Assembly: GCF_009690905.1 (NCBI RefSeq)
Contig: NZ_VOSW01000016.1
Span: 1-64,000, forward strand
DNA: 64,000 nt
Direction: 5' to 3'
From: Paraburkholderia madseniana
GTDB lineage: Bacteria > Pseudomonadota > Gammaproteobacteria > Burkholderiales > Burkholderiaceae
Shown here in pieces: positions 54,510 through 63,906 of the stretch; position 1 is the first letter of the stretch, and each line of letters starts with the position of its first letter. The notes below the pieces were generated by a model. That model was not told where the DNA came from. It did no database searches and saw only the letters and a list, made by a program, of their open reading frames with translations. Both the position numbers and the translations under genes were made by a program.

Positions 54510-55949
54510 ATGACTCCAAAGCCTTCTTCGCGTTCTGCTTCCCCATCGACGCGTCCGCGCGAATCCCGTTTGACGATGCTGCATCTCGCGCCCGAATCGC
54601 TCGGTTTCGTGCTCGACTGCGCGGGCCAAGCCGTCGGCGCCGTGCGCCTCGGCGCGGCGTTGCCGGCCGCGTTGCAATCCGTATTCGTCTCCGCGCCTGA
54701 AGGCAGCGCCGCCGCTGCGCGCGGCGCGGTGCAGGACATCGCGTACCGCACCATGCGGCGTCTGGCGACCGCCGAGTGGCTGATCGCGAAGCTGGTGAAG
54801 AAGGCGCCGCCGCCGCACGTCGGTCATGTGCTCGCCTGCGCGCTCGCTTTGCTCGTCGACGATGAAAAGAACGCCGCCTATGCGCCGTTCACGGTTGTCG
54901 ATCAGGCGGTGAGCGCCATCGCCGCGCGTCGTGAATTCGCGTTCGCAAAGGGTCTCGTCAACGCCGTGCTGCGTAATTTCCTGCGCGAGCGTGAGGCGCT
55001 GCTGAGCGCAGCGCAAGCTGACGAAGTTGCGCGCTGGAACTACCCGGCGTGGTGGATCGATGCTGTGAAGTGCGCGTGGCCCGACGCATGGCAAGCCGTG
55101 CTCGCCTCCGGCAACACGCAAGGTCCGCTGACATTGCGCGTCAACGCGCGCCGCTCGACAGTCGACGCCTATCTGCAGGTGCTGCACGACCATCACATTC
55201 CCGCGAGCAGGGCCGGCGAATACGCCGTCAAGCTCGCCACGCCGATGTCCGTCGACCGGATCCCCGGCTTCAACGACGGCGTGGTGTCGGTGCAAGACGC
55301 CGGCGCGCAACTCGCTGCGCAACTGCTCGGCGTGCGTGACGGCATGCGAGTGCTCGACGCGTGCGCGGCGCCTGGCGGCAAAACCGGCCATCTGCTCGAA
55401 CTTGCCAACTTGCAGCTCGTGGCGCTCGAAAGCGACGCATCGCGCGCGCGTCGCATCGGTGAAAACCTGCAGCGGCTCAAGCTCGAAGCGGAAGTGCGTA
55501 TCGGCGACGCGGGTGCGCCCGCAAAATGGCACGACGACATCGACCAGCCGTTCGACCGCATTCTGGCCGACGTGCCGTGTTCGGCGTCCGGCATCGTGCG
55601 GCGTCATCCGGATATTCGCTGGCTGCGTCGCGCGTCGGATATTCCCGCACTGGTTGCCGAGCAGCGCCGCATTCTCGAGGCGCTATGGCCACTCGTGAAG
55701 CCAGGCGGCGAGTTGCTCTACGTTACGTGTTCGATCTTTCCCGAAGAAGGCGAGTTGCAGGCGCAGTGGTTTGGAAACAAGTACCAGGATGCGGTACGAT
55801 TGGACGCGCCGGGGCAACTTTTACCCTCAGTTGCCCGCGCGCCCGCCGGCACATCGGCCGGGTCCCATGCCGGACATGTCGCTGAAGATAGCGCCGGCTC
55901 GAACTCAGACCACGACGGATTTTTCTACGCGCGCTTTCAGAAACGGTGA
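54510..55949 (+). CDS. rsmB: 16S rRNA (cytosine967-C5)-methyltransferase
   Basis: 479 residues from ATG 54510 (the frame is longer but its N-terminus is unlike the family). The N-terminal NusB-like RNA-binding part is followed by the methyltransferase core: VQDAGAQLAAQLLG, the SAM motif LDACAAPGGKTGHLLEL, and the catalytic Cys pair in DVPCSASGIVRRHPDIRWL and YVTCSIFPEE. It methylates 16S rRNA C967. First of a four-gene block; the next gene begins at its stop codon (GTGA overlap at 55946). Confidence 0.93.
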   Translation: MTPKPSSRSASPSTRPRESRLTMLHLAPESLGFVLDCAGQAVGAVRLGAALPAALQSVFVSAPEGSAAAARGAVQDIAYRTMRRLATAEWLIAKLVKKAPPPHVGHVLACALALLVDDEKNAAYAPFTVVDQAVSAIAARREFAFAKGLVNAVLRNFLREREALLSAAQADEVARWNYPAWWIDAVKCAWPDAWQAVLASGNTQGPLTLRVNARRSTVDAYLQVLHDHHIPASRAGEYAVKLATPMSVDRIPGFNDGVVSVQDAGAQLAAQLLGVRDGMRVLDACAAPGGKTGHLLELANLQLVALESDASRARRIGENLQRLKLEAEVRIGDAGAPAKWHDDIDQPFDRILADVPCSASGIVRRHPDIRWLRRASDIPALVAEQRRILEALWPLVKPGGELLYVTCSIFPEEGELQAQWFGNKYQDAVRLDAPGQLLPSVARAPAGTSAGSHAGHVAEDSAGSNSDHDGFFYARFQKR

Positions 55950-56545
55950 CCATCAAACGCTTCTTCCCGCTTCGGCTCGCTGCCGTGCTCTGGATCGTGC
56001 TGGCCGTGTGGCTCGCCGTACCGGGCGCGGCGTACGCCGATTCGATCGCGGTGCAGCGCGCGTCGCTGCAATCGGACAACACCGGCTGGAGCATCGACGC
56101 GCGTTTCGACTTCGACCTGAACAGCAATCTCGAAGACGCCGTCAACAAAGGCATTCCGCTGTACTTCACGACAGACTTCGAACTGAGCCGGCCGCGCTGG
56201 TACTGGTTCGACGAACAGCCGGTGAGCGTGTCGCAGAGCATCCGCCTGTCGTTCCAGCCGCTCACGCGTGAGTATCGTGTGTCGAGCGTGTCGTCGGGTG
56301 GCTTGCAGCTCGGCTTCACGACGCTGAAAGATGCGCTCGCGGTGATCAAGCACATCACGTCGTGGCACGTGATCGACCGCAATCAGGTGCATGTCGGGGA
56401 GACGTACAACGCGTCGGTGCGCATGCAACTCGACATCGCGCTGATGCCCAAGCCGTTCCAGATCGACGCGGTGAACAACCGCGACTGGAGCCTCTCGTCG
56501 GAGTGGAAACGCTTTACCTTCACGGTGACCGAACGTGCTAAATAG
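55946..56545 (+). CDS. DUF4390 domain protein (secreted/periplasmic)
   Basis: 199 residues, starting with GTG that overlaps the rsmB stop. It has a signal peptide or N-terminal anchor (hydrophobic residues ~8-27, AYAD cleavage-like at ~30), then a beta-rich DUF4390 domain (DFDLNSNLEDAVNKGIPLYF, FQPLTREYRV). Function unknown. Its position before the NtrYX-like pair is conserved and translation is coupled (10-nt overlap with the kinase gene), so it may take part in signal perception. Confidence 0.85.
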   Translation: MTIKRFFPLRLAAVLWIVLAVWLAVPGAAYADSIAVQRASLQSDNTGWSIDARFDFDLNSNLEDAVNKGIPLYFTTDFELSRPRWYWFDEQPVSVSQSIRLSFQPLTREYRVSSVSSGGLQLGFTTLKDALAVIKHITSWHVIDRNQVHVGETYNASVRMQLDIALMPKPFQIDAVNNRDWSLSSEWKRFTFTVTERAK

Positions 56546-58949
56546 AGTGCGCCAAGCCACCAGCGTCAGCAGCATCGTCGTGCGCGTGCTGGTGTCCACG
56601 GTCGCCGTGACGGCCGTGCTGCTGCTCGTGCTGCTTGCAGCGGCGAGCGCGAATACCGAATTTTTCGACCGCTATTACCAGTGGCTGTACGCGGCCAACC
56701 TCGTGGTCGCGATGATCTTTTTGCTGGTGGTGGCGACGCTCGTCATCATCATCATTGCGCGGCTTAGAAAAGGTAAGTTCGGCACCCGCCTGTTAGCGAA
56801 ACTCGCGTTCTTCATGGCGCTGGTCGGCGTGGTGCCGGGCGGCATCATTTACGTGGTCTCGTATCAGTTCGTATCGCGCAGTATCGAGTCGTGGTTCGAC
56901 GTGAACGTCGAAACCGCGTTGACCTCGGGCCTGAATCTCGGCCGCGGCATGCTCGACGCCTCGCTGTCCGATCTGCAGACCAAGGGCCGCCTGATGTCCG
57001 AGCAACTGGCGAGCGCGGACGCCGCCGGCACCACGCTCACGCTCCTGCGCTTGCGCGATCAGTTCGGCGTGCAGGACGCGACGATCGTCGAACCCACGCG
57101 CAGCATGTCGGGCGCGACGCCGGACATGCACGTGGTCGCGCAGGCGTCCGGCAATTACGCGACGCTCGTGTCGAACGACTTGCCCACGCCGTTGATGATC
57201 GATCAGGCGCGTGGCCGCGGCTATGCGGCGATCGAAGGGGAAGTCGACGGCGATCCGCGCGCGCACGGCAGCAAGGGCGCGTTGCGGCTGCGCGTCGTGC
57301 AGCGCATTCCCGATTCGAACGCGTCACTGCTGCAGCCCACCGAGCGCTTCCTGCAGCTCACGCAGCCGGTGTCGCCGTCGCTCGCGCGTAACGCCGACGC
57401 AGTGCAGCGGGCTTATCGCGAATATCAGGAGAAGGCGCTGGGCCGTACCGGTTTGCGCAAGATGTACATCGGCACGCTGACGCTCGCGCTGTTCCTTGCC
57501 ACCTTCATCGCGATGATGCTGGCGCTTGCGCTCGGCAATCAGCTTGCGCGACCGTTGTTCCTGCTCGCGCAGGGCACCAAGGAAGTGACCGAGGGCGACT
57601 ACACGCCAAAGCGCGAAATCAAATCGCGTGACGAACTGGGCTTCCTCACGCAGTCGTTCAACGCGATGACGCGGCAGCTCTCCGAAGCGCGCGCGGCGGT
57701 CGAGAACAACCGGATCGCGCTCGAGCATTCGAAAGCCTATCTGGAAAGCATTCTCGCGAACCTGACCGCGGGTGTGTTCGTGTTCGACCGGCAGTTCCGT
57801 CTCACCACCGCAAACCGCGGCGCCGAGCGGATTTTCCGTCAGCAGTTCCAGGAGGTGCTGGGTTCGGCGCTCGAGCAGATTGGCGTGTTGAGCGAATTCG
57901 GCGGCATGGTGCGCAAGGCCTTCGCCGATCGCGAGGCCGCAAGCGGCGACGGTCACGACGACCGCGGCCACTGGCAGCAGCAGTTCTCGGTGCAGGTGGC
58001 GGGCGAAACCGAGCCGCTCACCTTGCTCGTGCGCGGCGCGCGTCTTGTGTCCGCCACCGATCGCGATGCGGAAGACATGCAGACCTCCGGCTACGTCGTC
58101 GTGTTCGACGATATTTCGGATGTGATCTCCGCGCAGCGTTCGATCGCCTGGGGCGAAGTCGCGCGGCGTCTCGCACACGAAATCAAGAACCCGCTCACGC
58201 CGATCCAGTTGTCCGCCGAGCGTTTGCAGATGAAACTCGCCGACAAGCTGTCGCCATCGGATGCCGATGTGCTGAAGCGCGGCGCGACCACCATCGTCAA
58301 TCAGGTCGCGGCGATGAAGCAGATGGTCGACAATTTCCGCGACTATGCACGCACGCCCCCTGCAGTGCTCGCGCATCTGCAACTGAACGAACTGGTCAGC
58401 GAGGTGCTCACGCTGTACGGTATCGAAGAAGGCAAGGGCGCAATTCAGGTAGAGCTCGCGGATTTGCCGGCGATTCGCGGCGACGCGACACAATTGCGAC
58501 AGGTGATTCACAACCTGCTGCAGAATGCACAGGATGCCGTGGCCGACGTCGAACAACCGCGTGTGTTGCTCGAGACGAGGACAGTAGAATACGGAGACCC
58601 CGACGCGGAAGGCAAAGTACACGTCGCGGTGCGTCTGACAGTGTCGGATAACGGACCGGGCTTCCCCGCGCGTATCCTGACACGTGCATTCGAACCTTAC
58701 GTGACGACCAAGGCCAAAGGTACGGGTCTCGGTCTTGCGATGGTCAAGAAGATCGTCGACGAACACGGCGCGCGCATCGACATTCGCAACCGCATGAAAG
58801 CGGGCGATGTGATTGAAGGCGCGCAGATATCGATCCTCTTCCTTCAACTGGCAGAAGATGCCGCGGCACCTGGAGCAGGGTCGCGGCCGGCGCATGGCAA
58901 TGCGTCGCAGGGAACGACAAAAGCAACAGTGCAGACAAGGGCAGCGTAA
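56535..58949 (+). CDS. NtrY-like sensor histidine kinase
   Basis: 804 residues. Two N-terminal helices (~16-38, ~52-75), a third (~86-110), a periplasmic part and a fourth helix (~310-335), followed by HAMP, PAS (~400-500), the HisKA box RRLAHEIKNPLTPIQLSAERL with the phospho-His (~547) and HATPase motifs NLLQNAQDAV, DNGPGFP and TKAKGTGLGLAMVKKI. This is the layout of NtrY, linked to nitrogen and redox control. Overlaps the DUF4390 gene and is followed at once by the response regulator gene. Confidence 0.92.
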   Translation: MLNRVRQATSVSSIVVRVLVSTVAVTAVLLLVLLAAASANTEFFDRYYQWLYAANLVVAMIFLLVVATLVIIIIARLRKGKFGTRLLAKLAFFMALVGVVPGGIIYVVSYQFVSRSIESWFDVNVETALTSGLNLGRGMLDASLSDLQTKGRLMSEQLASADAAGTTLTLLRLRDQFGVQDATIVEPTRSMSGATPDMHVVAQASGNYATLVSNDLPTPLMIDQARGRGYAAIEGEVDGDPRAHGSKGALRLRVVQRIPDSNASLLQPTERFLQLTQPVSPSLARNADAVQRAYREYQEKALGRTGLRKMYIGTLTLALFLATFIAMMLALALGNQLARPLFLLAQGTKEVTEGDYTPKREIKSRDELGFLTQSFNAMTRQLSEARAAVENNRIALEHSKAYLESILANLTAGVFVFDRQFRLTTANRGAERIFRQQFQEVLGSALEQIGVLSEFGGMVRKAFADREAASGDGHDDRGHWQQQFSVQVAGETEPLTLLVRGARLVSATDRDAEDMQTSGYVVVFDDISDVISAQRSIAWGEVARRLAHEIKNPLTPIQLSAERLQMKLADKLSPSDADVLKRGATTIVNQVAAMKQMVDNFRDYARTPPAVLAHLQLNELVSEVLTLYGIEEGKGAIQVELADLPAIRGDATQLRQVIHNLLQNAQDAVADVEQPRVLLETRTVEYGDPDAEGKVHVAVRLTVSDNGPGFPARILTRAFEPYVTTKAKGTGLGLAMVKKIVDEHGARIDIRNRMKAGDVIEGAQISILFLQLAEDAAAPGAGSRPAHGNASQGTTKATVQTRAA

Positions 58950-59639
58950 ATGGCAACCATCCTGGTGGTAGATGATGAAATGGGCATCCGGGAATTGCTC
59001 TCGGAGATCCTGAGCGACGAGGGGCATGTCGTGGAGGCCGCGGAAAACGCGCAGGAAGCGCGCGAATTCCGCTTGCGCCAGGCGCCGGACCTGGTGCTGC
59101 TCGACATCTGGATGCCCGATACGGACGGCGTCACCTTGCTCAAAGAATGGGCCGCGCAGGGGCAGCTGACCATGCCGGTGATCATGATGTCCGGTCACGC
59201 AACCATCGATACGGCGGTTGAAGCAACCAAGATCGGCGCACTCAATTTCCTCGAGAAGCCGATTGCGTTGCAGAAGCTGCTGAAGGCAGTCGAGCAGGGC
59301 CTCGCCCGTGGCAATGCGGTCGGTGCACCGGGCGGCGCGGTCGCCAAGCCGGCGTTGCCGGTCAGCGCTTCGGCCGTGGCTTCGGCGGCTGCGTTGCCGA
59401 TGCTGTCGTCGGATGGCATGGGCAGCGGCGCGTTGGCTGCGCAAACGGCGTCGATCTCGTTCGACATCCCGTTGCGCGATGCGCGCGATGCGTTCGAGCG
59501 TGCTTACTTCGAATATCACCTCGCGCGCGAGAATGGCAGCATGACGCGCGTCGCGGAAAAGACGGGTCTCGAGCGCACGCACTTGTATCGCAAGCTCAAG
59601 CAGCTCGGTGTCGATCTCGGTAAGAACAAAGGGGAGTGA
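58950..59639 (+). CDS. NtrX-like response regulator lacking the AAA+ domain
   Basis: 229 residues. The receiver domain has ILVVDDEMGIRELLSEI and the phospho-accepting Asp52 in LLDIWMPDTDG, with the Thr/Lys switch residues in the expected places. An Ala-rich linker (~130-170) leads to a C-terminal Fis-type HTH (RVAEKTGLERTHLYRKLKQLG). Alpha-proteobacterial NtrX has a sigma-54 AAA+ domain in between; here it is absent, so direct sigma-54 activation is impossible. Partner of the kinase just upstream (stop and start adjoin). Confidence 0.9.
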   Translation: MATILVVDDEMGIRELLSEILSDEGHVVEAAENAQEAREFRLRQAPDLVLLDIWMPDTDGVTLLKEWAAQGQLTMPVIMMSGHATIDTAVEATKIGALNFLEKPIALQKLLKAVEQGLARGNAVGAPGGAVAKPALPVSASAVASAAALPMLSSDGMGSGALAAQTASISFDIPLRDARDAFERAYFEYHLARENGSMTRVAEKTGLERTHLYRKLKQLGVDLGKNKGE

Positions 59640-59736
59640 AGGGCCTGCGCAATGCGTGCAGGTTCGGGCGCGGCAGATTTTTTCGAGAAGGGGCTTGTCG
59701 TGCTGCTGACCCTTTGATATCATTTCGTTCTTCGTT

Positions 59737-59812
59737 GGCCCGGTAGCTCAGTTGGTAGAGCAGCGGATTGAAAATCCGCGTGTCGATGGTTCGATTCCGT
59801 CCCAGGCCACCA
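59737..59812 (+). tRNA. tRNA-Phe (anticodon GAA)
   Basis: 76 nt with CCA. Acceptor GGCCCGG with CCAGGCC (one C-A mismatch), D arm AGCTCAGTTGGTAGAGC, anticodon loop ATTGAAAAT giving GAA, T loop GGTTCGATTCC. Reads phenylalanine UUC/UUU. No truncated copy or integrase seen next to it. Confidence 0.97.
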
Positions 59813-60248
59813 GGATTCAGCCCCAGGAAATCGCAAGATTCCTGGGGCTTTTCCTTTTTTGGCGGGCTTTGTGGCGGCATGGCTTGCTTGCCCCACGGCG
59901 GGTGTGCTCGGCGGCATTGGGCGTCGCGTGATAAAATTGCGCCAGTTCAAGGACTTGCATGCGAGGGTGCTGTAGGCGTTCCACTTGCGCGCCACCGCAC
60001 CAAACGCGTCTTTTCGTATCCTGAAGCGGCGCCTTTTGCGCACTCTGCCGCAACACGGCAAGGCCGCGACAGGTGCCAAACCCTTCGCCCGACGATTAAC
60101 GGTATAAGCGCCCAGCGACTCTGCATGCGGAAGGCGCGGCCTATACTGCTTTGGGCCGGCAGCAGTGCCGGCACGCGTCGCGCCGCGTTGCTTGCATGGC
60201 GCACCTCGCGCAGCGCGACGTGGCACTCATCATTCACGGAGTTTCACG
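59813..60248. other. Intergenic region after tRNA-Phe
   Basis: Holds the tRNA terminator (59819-59855) and about 390 nt with no supported gene. A preQ1-type riboswitch was looked for in the queC leader and not seen. Short frames on both strands here have no family resemblance. Confidence 0.5.
59819..59855 (+). terminator. Terminator of tRNA-Phe
   Basis: AGCCCCAGGAA (59819-59829) pairs perfectly with TTCCTGGGGCT (59839-59849), 9-nt loop, followed by TTTTCC and a further T-run. Confidence 0.88.
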
Positions 60249-60980
60249 GTGATCCGCAAAGACGCTAAACGTAGCGCTCTGGTGCTGTTTTCCGGCGGCC
60301 AGGATTCCGCCACATGCCTCGCCTGGGCCCTCGAACGTTATGAAACGGTCGAGACGCTGGGCTTCGATTATGGCCAGCGGCACCGAGTCGAACTCGAATG
60401 CCGCGAAGGGTTTCGTAACGCGGTGACGCGGACATTTCCGGCGTGGGCCGACCGCCTCGGCGAAGATCACATGATCGATCTGTCGGTGCTCGGCTCGATC
60501 AGCGATACCGCGATGACGCGCGAAATCGAGATTCACGCCACGGCGAACGGTTTGCCGAATACGTTCGTGCCGGGCCGCAATCTGATGTTCATGACGATCG
60601 CCGCGGCCATCGCCTATCGGCGTGGTTTGCAGGTGCTGGTCGGCGGCATGTGCGAGACGGACTTCTCGGGCTACCCCGATTGCCGCGACGACACAATGAA
60701 GGCATTGCAGGTCGCGCTGAACCTCGGCATGGATACGCGCTTCCTGCTCGAAACGCCGCTGATGTGGCTCGATAAGGCCGATACGTGGCGTCTCGCGCAC
60801 GAGTTGGGCGGCGACGAACTGGTCGAACTGGTGCGCGTCGAAACGCACACCTGCTATGTCGGCGAGCGCGCGGAACTGCATGCATGGGGTTTCGGCTGCG
60901 GCGAATGCCCGGCGTGCCGCTTGCGCAAGCGCGGTTTCGAAGCGTATCTGGCCGGTGAGAAGGTGACCGAGCCGGTCTGA
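60249..60980 (+). CDS. queC: 7-cyano-7-deazaguanine synthase
   Basis: 243 residues from GTG 60249, which has ACGGAG upstream; the frame opens at 60165 but lacks conservation there. PP-loop ATP-binding motif [12 protein letters not shown] near the start, [12 protein letters not shown] in the middle and the zinc-binding [14 protein letters not shown] at the C-terminus. It makes preQ0 from CDG with ATP and ammonia. First gene of queC-queE-queD. Confidence 0.95.
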   Translation: MIRKDAKRSALVLFSGGQDSATCLAWALERYETVETLGFDYGQRHRVELECREGFRNAVTRTFPAWADRLGEDHMIDLSVLGSISDTAMTREIEIHATANGLPNTFVPGRNLMFMTIAAAIAYRRGLQVLVGGMCETDFSGYPDCRDDTMKALQVALNLGMDTRFLLETPLMWLDKADTWRLAHELGGDELVELVRVETHTCYVGERAELHAWGFGCGECPACRLRKRGFEAYLAGEKVTEPV

Positions 60981-61065
60981 CGCTCACCGAAGTTTTACGC
61001 TGGCGCACCGTGCGAACGGGCGCGGCGCAGGCAATTATTTTCAGGAACACAAGGCAGAAAGCAGC

Positions 61066-61698
61066 ATGACTTACGCGGTCAAGGAAATCTTCTACACATT
61101 GCAGGGCGAGGGTGCGAATGCCGGGCGTCCGGCCGTGTTCTGCCGGTTCGCCGGTTGCAATCTGTGGTCGGGCCGCGAAGAAGATCGTGCGGATGCGGTC
61201 TGCCGTTTCTGCGATACGGACTTCGTCGGGACCGATGGTGAGAACGGCGGCAAGTACCGTACGCCTGAAGATCTGGTGCAGATGATCGCGTCGCAATGGC
61301 CGGAAGGCGAGGGCGAACGCTTCGTGGTCTGCACGGGCGGTGAGCCGATGTTGCAGATCGATCAGCCGTTTGTCGACGCGCTGCATGCCGCCGGCTTCGA
61401 AATCGCCATCGAAACCAACGGCTCGCTGCCGGTGCTCGAGACGATCGACTGGATCTGCGTGAGCCCGAAGGCCGATGCGCCGCTCGTCGTCACCAAGGGC
61501 AACGAACTGAAGGTCGTGATTCCGCAGGACAACCAGCGTTTGTCCGAGTATGCGAAGCTCGACTTCGAGTATTTCCTCGTCCAGCCGATGGACGGCCCGT
61601 CGCGCGACCTCAACACCAAGCTCGCGATCGACTGGTGCAAACGCCATCCGCAATGGCGCCTGTCGATGCAGACCCACAAGTATCTGAACATTCCCTGA
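61066..61698 (+). CDS. queE: 7-carboxy-7-deazaguanine synthase (radical SAM)
   Basis: 210 residues. The 4Fe-4S motif is CX14CX2C (GCNLW...VCRFC), the spaced form known in Burkholderia QueE rather than the canonical CX3CX2C. FYTLQGEGANAGRPAVF and CTGGEPMLQ are the other family blocks. It converts CPH4 to CDG. Second step of the queuosine path encoded here. Confidence 0.95.
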   Translation: MTYAVKEIFYTLQGEGANAGRPAVFCRFAGCNLWSGREEDRADAVCRFCDTDFVGTDGENGGKYRTPEDLVQMIASQWPEGEGERFVVCTGGEPMLQIDQPFVDALHAAGFEIAIETNGSLPVLETIDWICVSPKADAPLVVTKGNELKVVIPQDNQRLSEYAKLDFEYFLVQPMDGPSRDLNTKLAIDWCKRHPQWRLSMQTHKYLNIP

Positions 61699-61704
61699 TT
61701 TGCC

Positions 61705-62151
61705 GTGCTGACGATTACACGAAAACTCGAATTTGACGCGGGCCACCGCATCCCCGATCACCGCAGCCAGTGCCGTAATCTGCACGGCCATCGCTATGTG
61801 CTCGAAATCACGCTGCAAGGCGACCTGGTCGATACCGAAGGCGCGCCGGATCGCGGCATGGTGATGGACTTCGCCGACGTGAAGTCGCTCGCGGTCGAGC
61901 ATCTGGTCGACAAGTGGGACCATGCGTTCCTCGTCTACGAAGGCGATACACAGGTGCGCGGTTTTCTGGAAACCATGGCGGGACACAAGACGGTCGTGCT
62001 CGATCGCATCCCGACCGTTGAAAATCTCGCCGCCGTCGCGTTCGATATCCTCGCGAACGTCTACGACGCGCATTACGGCGTGAATCTGCGTTTGCATAAG
62101 GTGCGTCTGTTCGAGACGCCGAACTGCTGGGCCGACGTGGTCCGCGATTAA
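61705..62151 (+). CDS. queD: 6-carboxy-5,6,7,8-tetrahydropterin synthase
   Basis: 148 residues with GTG start 61705, six nt after the queE stop. Zinc ligands are in FDAGHR and NLHGHRY; the MVMDFADVKSLAVE block and DHAFLVYEGD follow, and the C-terminal RLFETPNCWADV holds the catalytic Glu. It makes CPH4 from dihydroneopterin triphosphate, the substrate of QueE. Last gene of the operon. Confidence 0.95.
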   Translation: MLTITRKLEFDAGHRIPDHRSQCRNLHGHRYVLEITLQGDLVDTEGAPDRGMVMDFADVKSLAVEHLVDKWDHAFLVYEGDTQVRGFLETMAGHKTVVLDRIPTVENLAAVAFDILANVYDAHYGVNLRLHKVRLFETPNCWADVVRD

Positions 62152-62366
62152 GTTCAGGGCCGCACGACTCAAGCCCGCGGCCCAACCCCCGCGTTATTGT
62201 CACGGTATGATCGCTCCGATAACCACATGGAGCGAGACATGCCGGTCACCGCATTGCGTCGCAGCAGGCATTCAGGCCGTCACGGCCCGGGCGTTGGTCT
62301 TTTCGGCCACGCCAGCATTCTCACCAGCGCTTCAGGCGATGTATCCCATCGCCAGGGAGCGCGGCA

Positions 62367-63149
62367 ATGAGCACCTTCACGAATCCCCTCAAGCAACGTC
62401 TGAAAGAAGCCGATACGCAGTTCGGGCTGTGGCTTTCGCTCGGTAGCGATTCTGCAGCCGAGGCGCTCGCGCACGCCGGTTTCGACTGGTTGCTGATCGA
62501 CATGGAGCATGCGCCGAACGATAGCGGCGACGTCACGTCGCAATTGCGCGCGATCGCCGCGGCGCATCTGCCGAGCGAGCCGGTCGTACGCGTGCCTGCC
62601 AGCGAGGCGTGGCTCGTCAAGCGCGTGCTCGACGCAGGCGCCCGCACGCTGATGTTCCCGAATATCGAAACCGCGGAAGAGGCAGCACAGGCCGTGCGTC
62701 TGACGCAGTATCCGACCGCCGATGCACTCGACGGTCAGCGCGGTGTGGCCGGCGCGGTGCGGGCGGCTGCGTATGGCATGCGGCGCGACTACGTGCAATC
62801 CGCCAACGCGCAGATCGCGACCATCGTGCAGATCGAGTCGGCGCGCGGCCTGCAGGAAGTGGAGAAGATCGCGGCTACGCCGGGCGTCGATTGCCTGTTC
62901 GTCGGACCGGCCGATCTCGCCGCGAGCCTCGGCCACCTCGGCGATTCGAAGCATGCCGACGTGCAGACGGCGATGGCGCGTATTGTCAGCGCCGCCGACA
63001 AGGCCGGTATCGCCGCAGGAATTTTTGCTATGGATGTCGCGAGCGCAAAGCAGCATCGCGATGCCGGTTTTCGTTTTATCGCCCTGGCCGCCGACGTCAT
63101 GTGGATGTTGCGCGCGACCCGCCAGGCGTTGCAGGAGGTGAGGACATGA
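62367..63149 (+). CDS. HpcH/HpaI family aldolase
   Basis: 260 residues. A class II aldolase of the citramalyl/2-oxo-heptanedioate type: FGLWLSLGSDSAAEALAHAG, the IDMEHAPND active-site block, GARTLMFPNIETAEEA and VDCLFVGPADLAASLGHLG. It probably cleaves or forms C-C bonds between pyruvate and an aldehyde. The true substrate is not evident. ATG 62367 follows GGGAGC; it overlaps the next gene by 4 nt. Confidence 0.9.
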   Translation: MSTFTNPLKQRLKEADTQFGLWLSLGSDSAAEALAHAGFDWLLIDMEHAPNDSGDVTSQLRAIAAAHLPSEPVVRVPASEAWLVKRVLDAGARTLMFPNIETAEEAAQAVRLTQYPTADALDGQRGVAGAVRAAAYGMRRDYVQSANAQIATIVQIESARGLQEVEKIAATPGVDCLFVGPADLAASLGHLGDSKHADVQTAMARIVSAADKAGIAAGIFAMDVASAKQHRDAGFRFIALAADVMWMLRATRQALQEVRT

Positions 63150-63850
63150 AGGGGATGGTGCAGTGCGTCGTGGTGCGTCTGGCGGTTACCGCGGCGTTGA
63201 TGACGAATGTGACGGCGTTTGCGCAGGACAATCGCGTCGCGAAGTCGAGCGATCCGGAGACGCAAACCGCGGTCGCCGATTACAACGCCGGCAATATGGG
63301 CGCGGCGCTTGCTGAGTTCCGTAAAGCGGCGGAGCATGGCAGCCGGCTGGCCGAGTTCAACTACGCGATGATGTTGCTCAACGGTGAAGGCACGACAGCC
63401 AATGTCGACGAAGGCAAGAAGTGGTTGCGCAAAGCCGCCGACGCCAACATGTCGCACGCGCAGTACGTGTACGGCAAGATGTACGACGACGGCGAGTTCG
63501 TCGGGCGTGATCCGGTCGAAGCGCACCGGTGGTTCCTGAAGGCCGCGCAGCAGGGGCACGTGCAGGCGGAACTCGCGTTGGCCAACCAGTTTCTCGATGG
63601 CCGTGGCACGACTCGCGATAACCAGCAGGCGTTTGTCTGGTACAAGAAGGCCGCGCAAGGCGGCGACATGACCGCGCAGTACGTGACCGGCTCGTTCTAC
63701 GAACGTGGCGGCGACGGCGTGGACAAGAACCTGAACGTGGCGCGTGCGTACTACGCGGCAGCGGCGGCACAGGGCGATCCGGCGGCCAAGCTCAAGTATC
63801 AGCAACTGAGCGCGCAATTGCGGGATCAGAAAGAAGTGAAACCGCAGTAG
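63146..63850 (+). CDS. Sel1-repeat periplasmic protein
   Basis: 234 residues with a signal peptide (hydrophobic ~6-22, cleavage near TAFAQD). At least four Sel1-like (TPR-type) repeats follow, with the pattern AEFRKAAEHGSRLAEFNYAM, KKWLRKAADANMSHAQYVYG, HRWFLKAAQQGHVQAELALA and VWYKKAAQGGDMTAQYVTG. Such proteins act as scaffolds in the envelope. It starts ATG overlapping the aldolase stop, so it is co-translated with it; a functional link is unknown. Confidence 0.9.
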   Translation: MKGMVQCVVVRLAVTAALMTNVTAFAQDNRVAKSSDPETQTAVADYNAGNMGAALAEFRKAAEHGSRLAEFNYAMMLLNGEGTTANVDEGKKWLRKAADANMSHAQYVYGKMYDDGEFVGRDPVEAHRWFLKAAQQGHVQAELALANQFLDGRGTTRDNQQAFVWYKKAAQGGDMTAQYVTGSFYERGGDGVDKNLNVARAYYAAAAAQGDPAAKLKYQQLSAQLRDQKEVKPQ

Positions 63851-63869
63851 ATGAGACCGCATTAAATGA

Positions 63870-63906
63870 AAAAGGGGCGCTCCTGACGGTGCGCCCCTTT
63901 TCTTTA
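63870..63906 (+). terminator. Terminator of the Sel1-repeat gene
   Basis: AAAAGGGGCGC and GCGCCCCTTTT form an 11-bp stem over a 10-nt loop, followed by C and TTT. The remaining 95 bases of the window show no supported feature. Confidence 0.88.

Noticed and set aside
57324..59723. 799-residue open frame on the minus strand
   Set aside because: It is antisense to the NtrY-like kinase and its regulator, is rich in Arg/His/Gln as expected of a GC-codon shadow, and shows no family motif.
59813..60248. preQ1 riboswitch in front of queC
   Set aside because: No preQ1-I/II-like hairpin with an adjacent A-rich tail or a pseudoknot partner near the start codon was found by eye.
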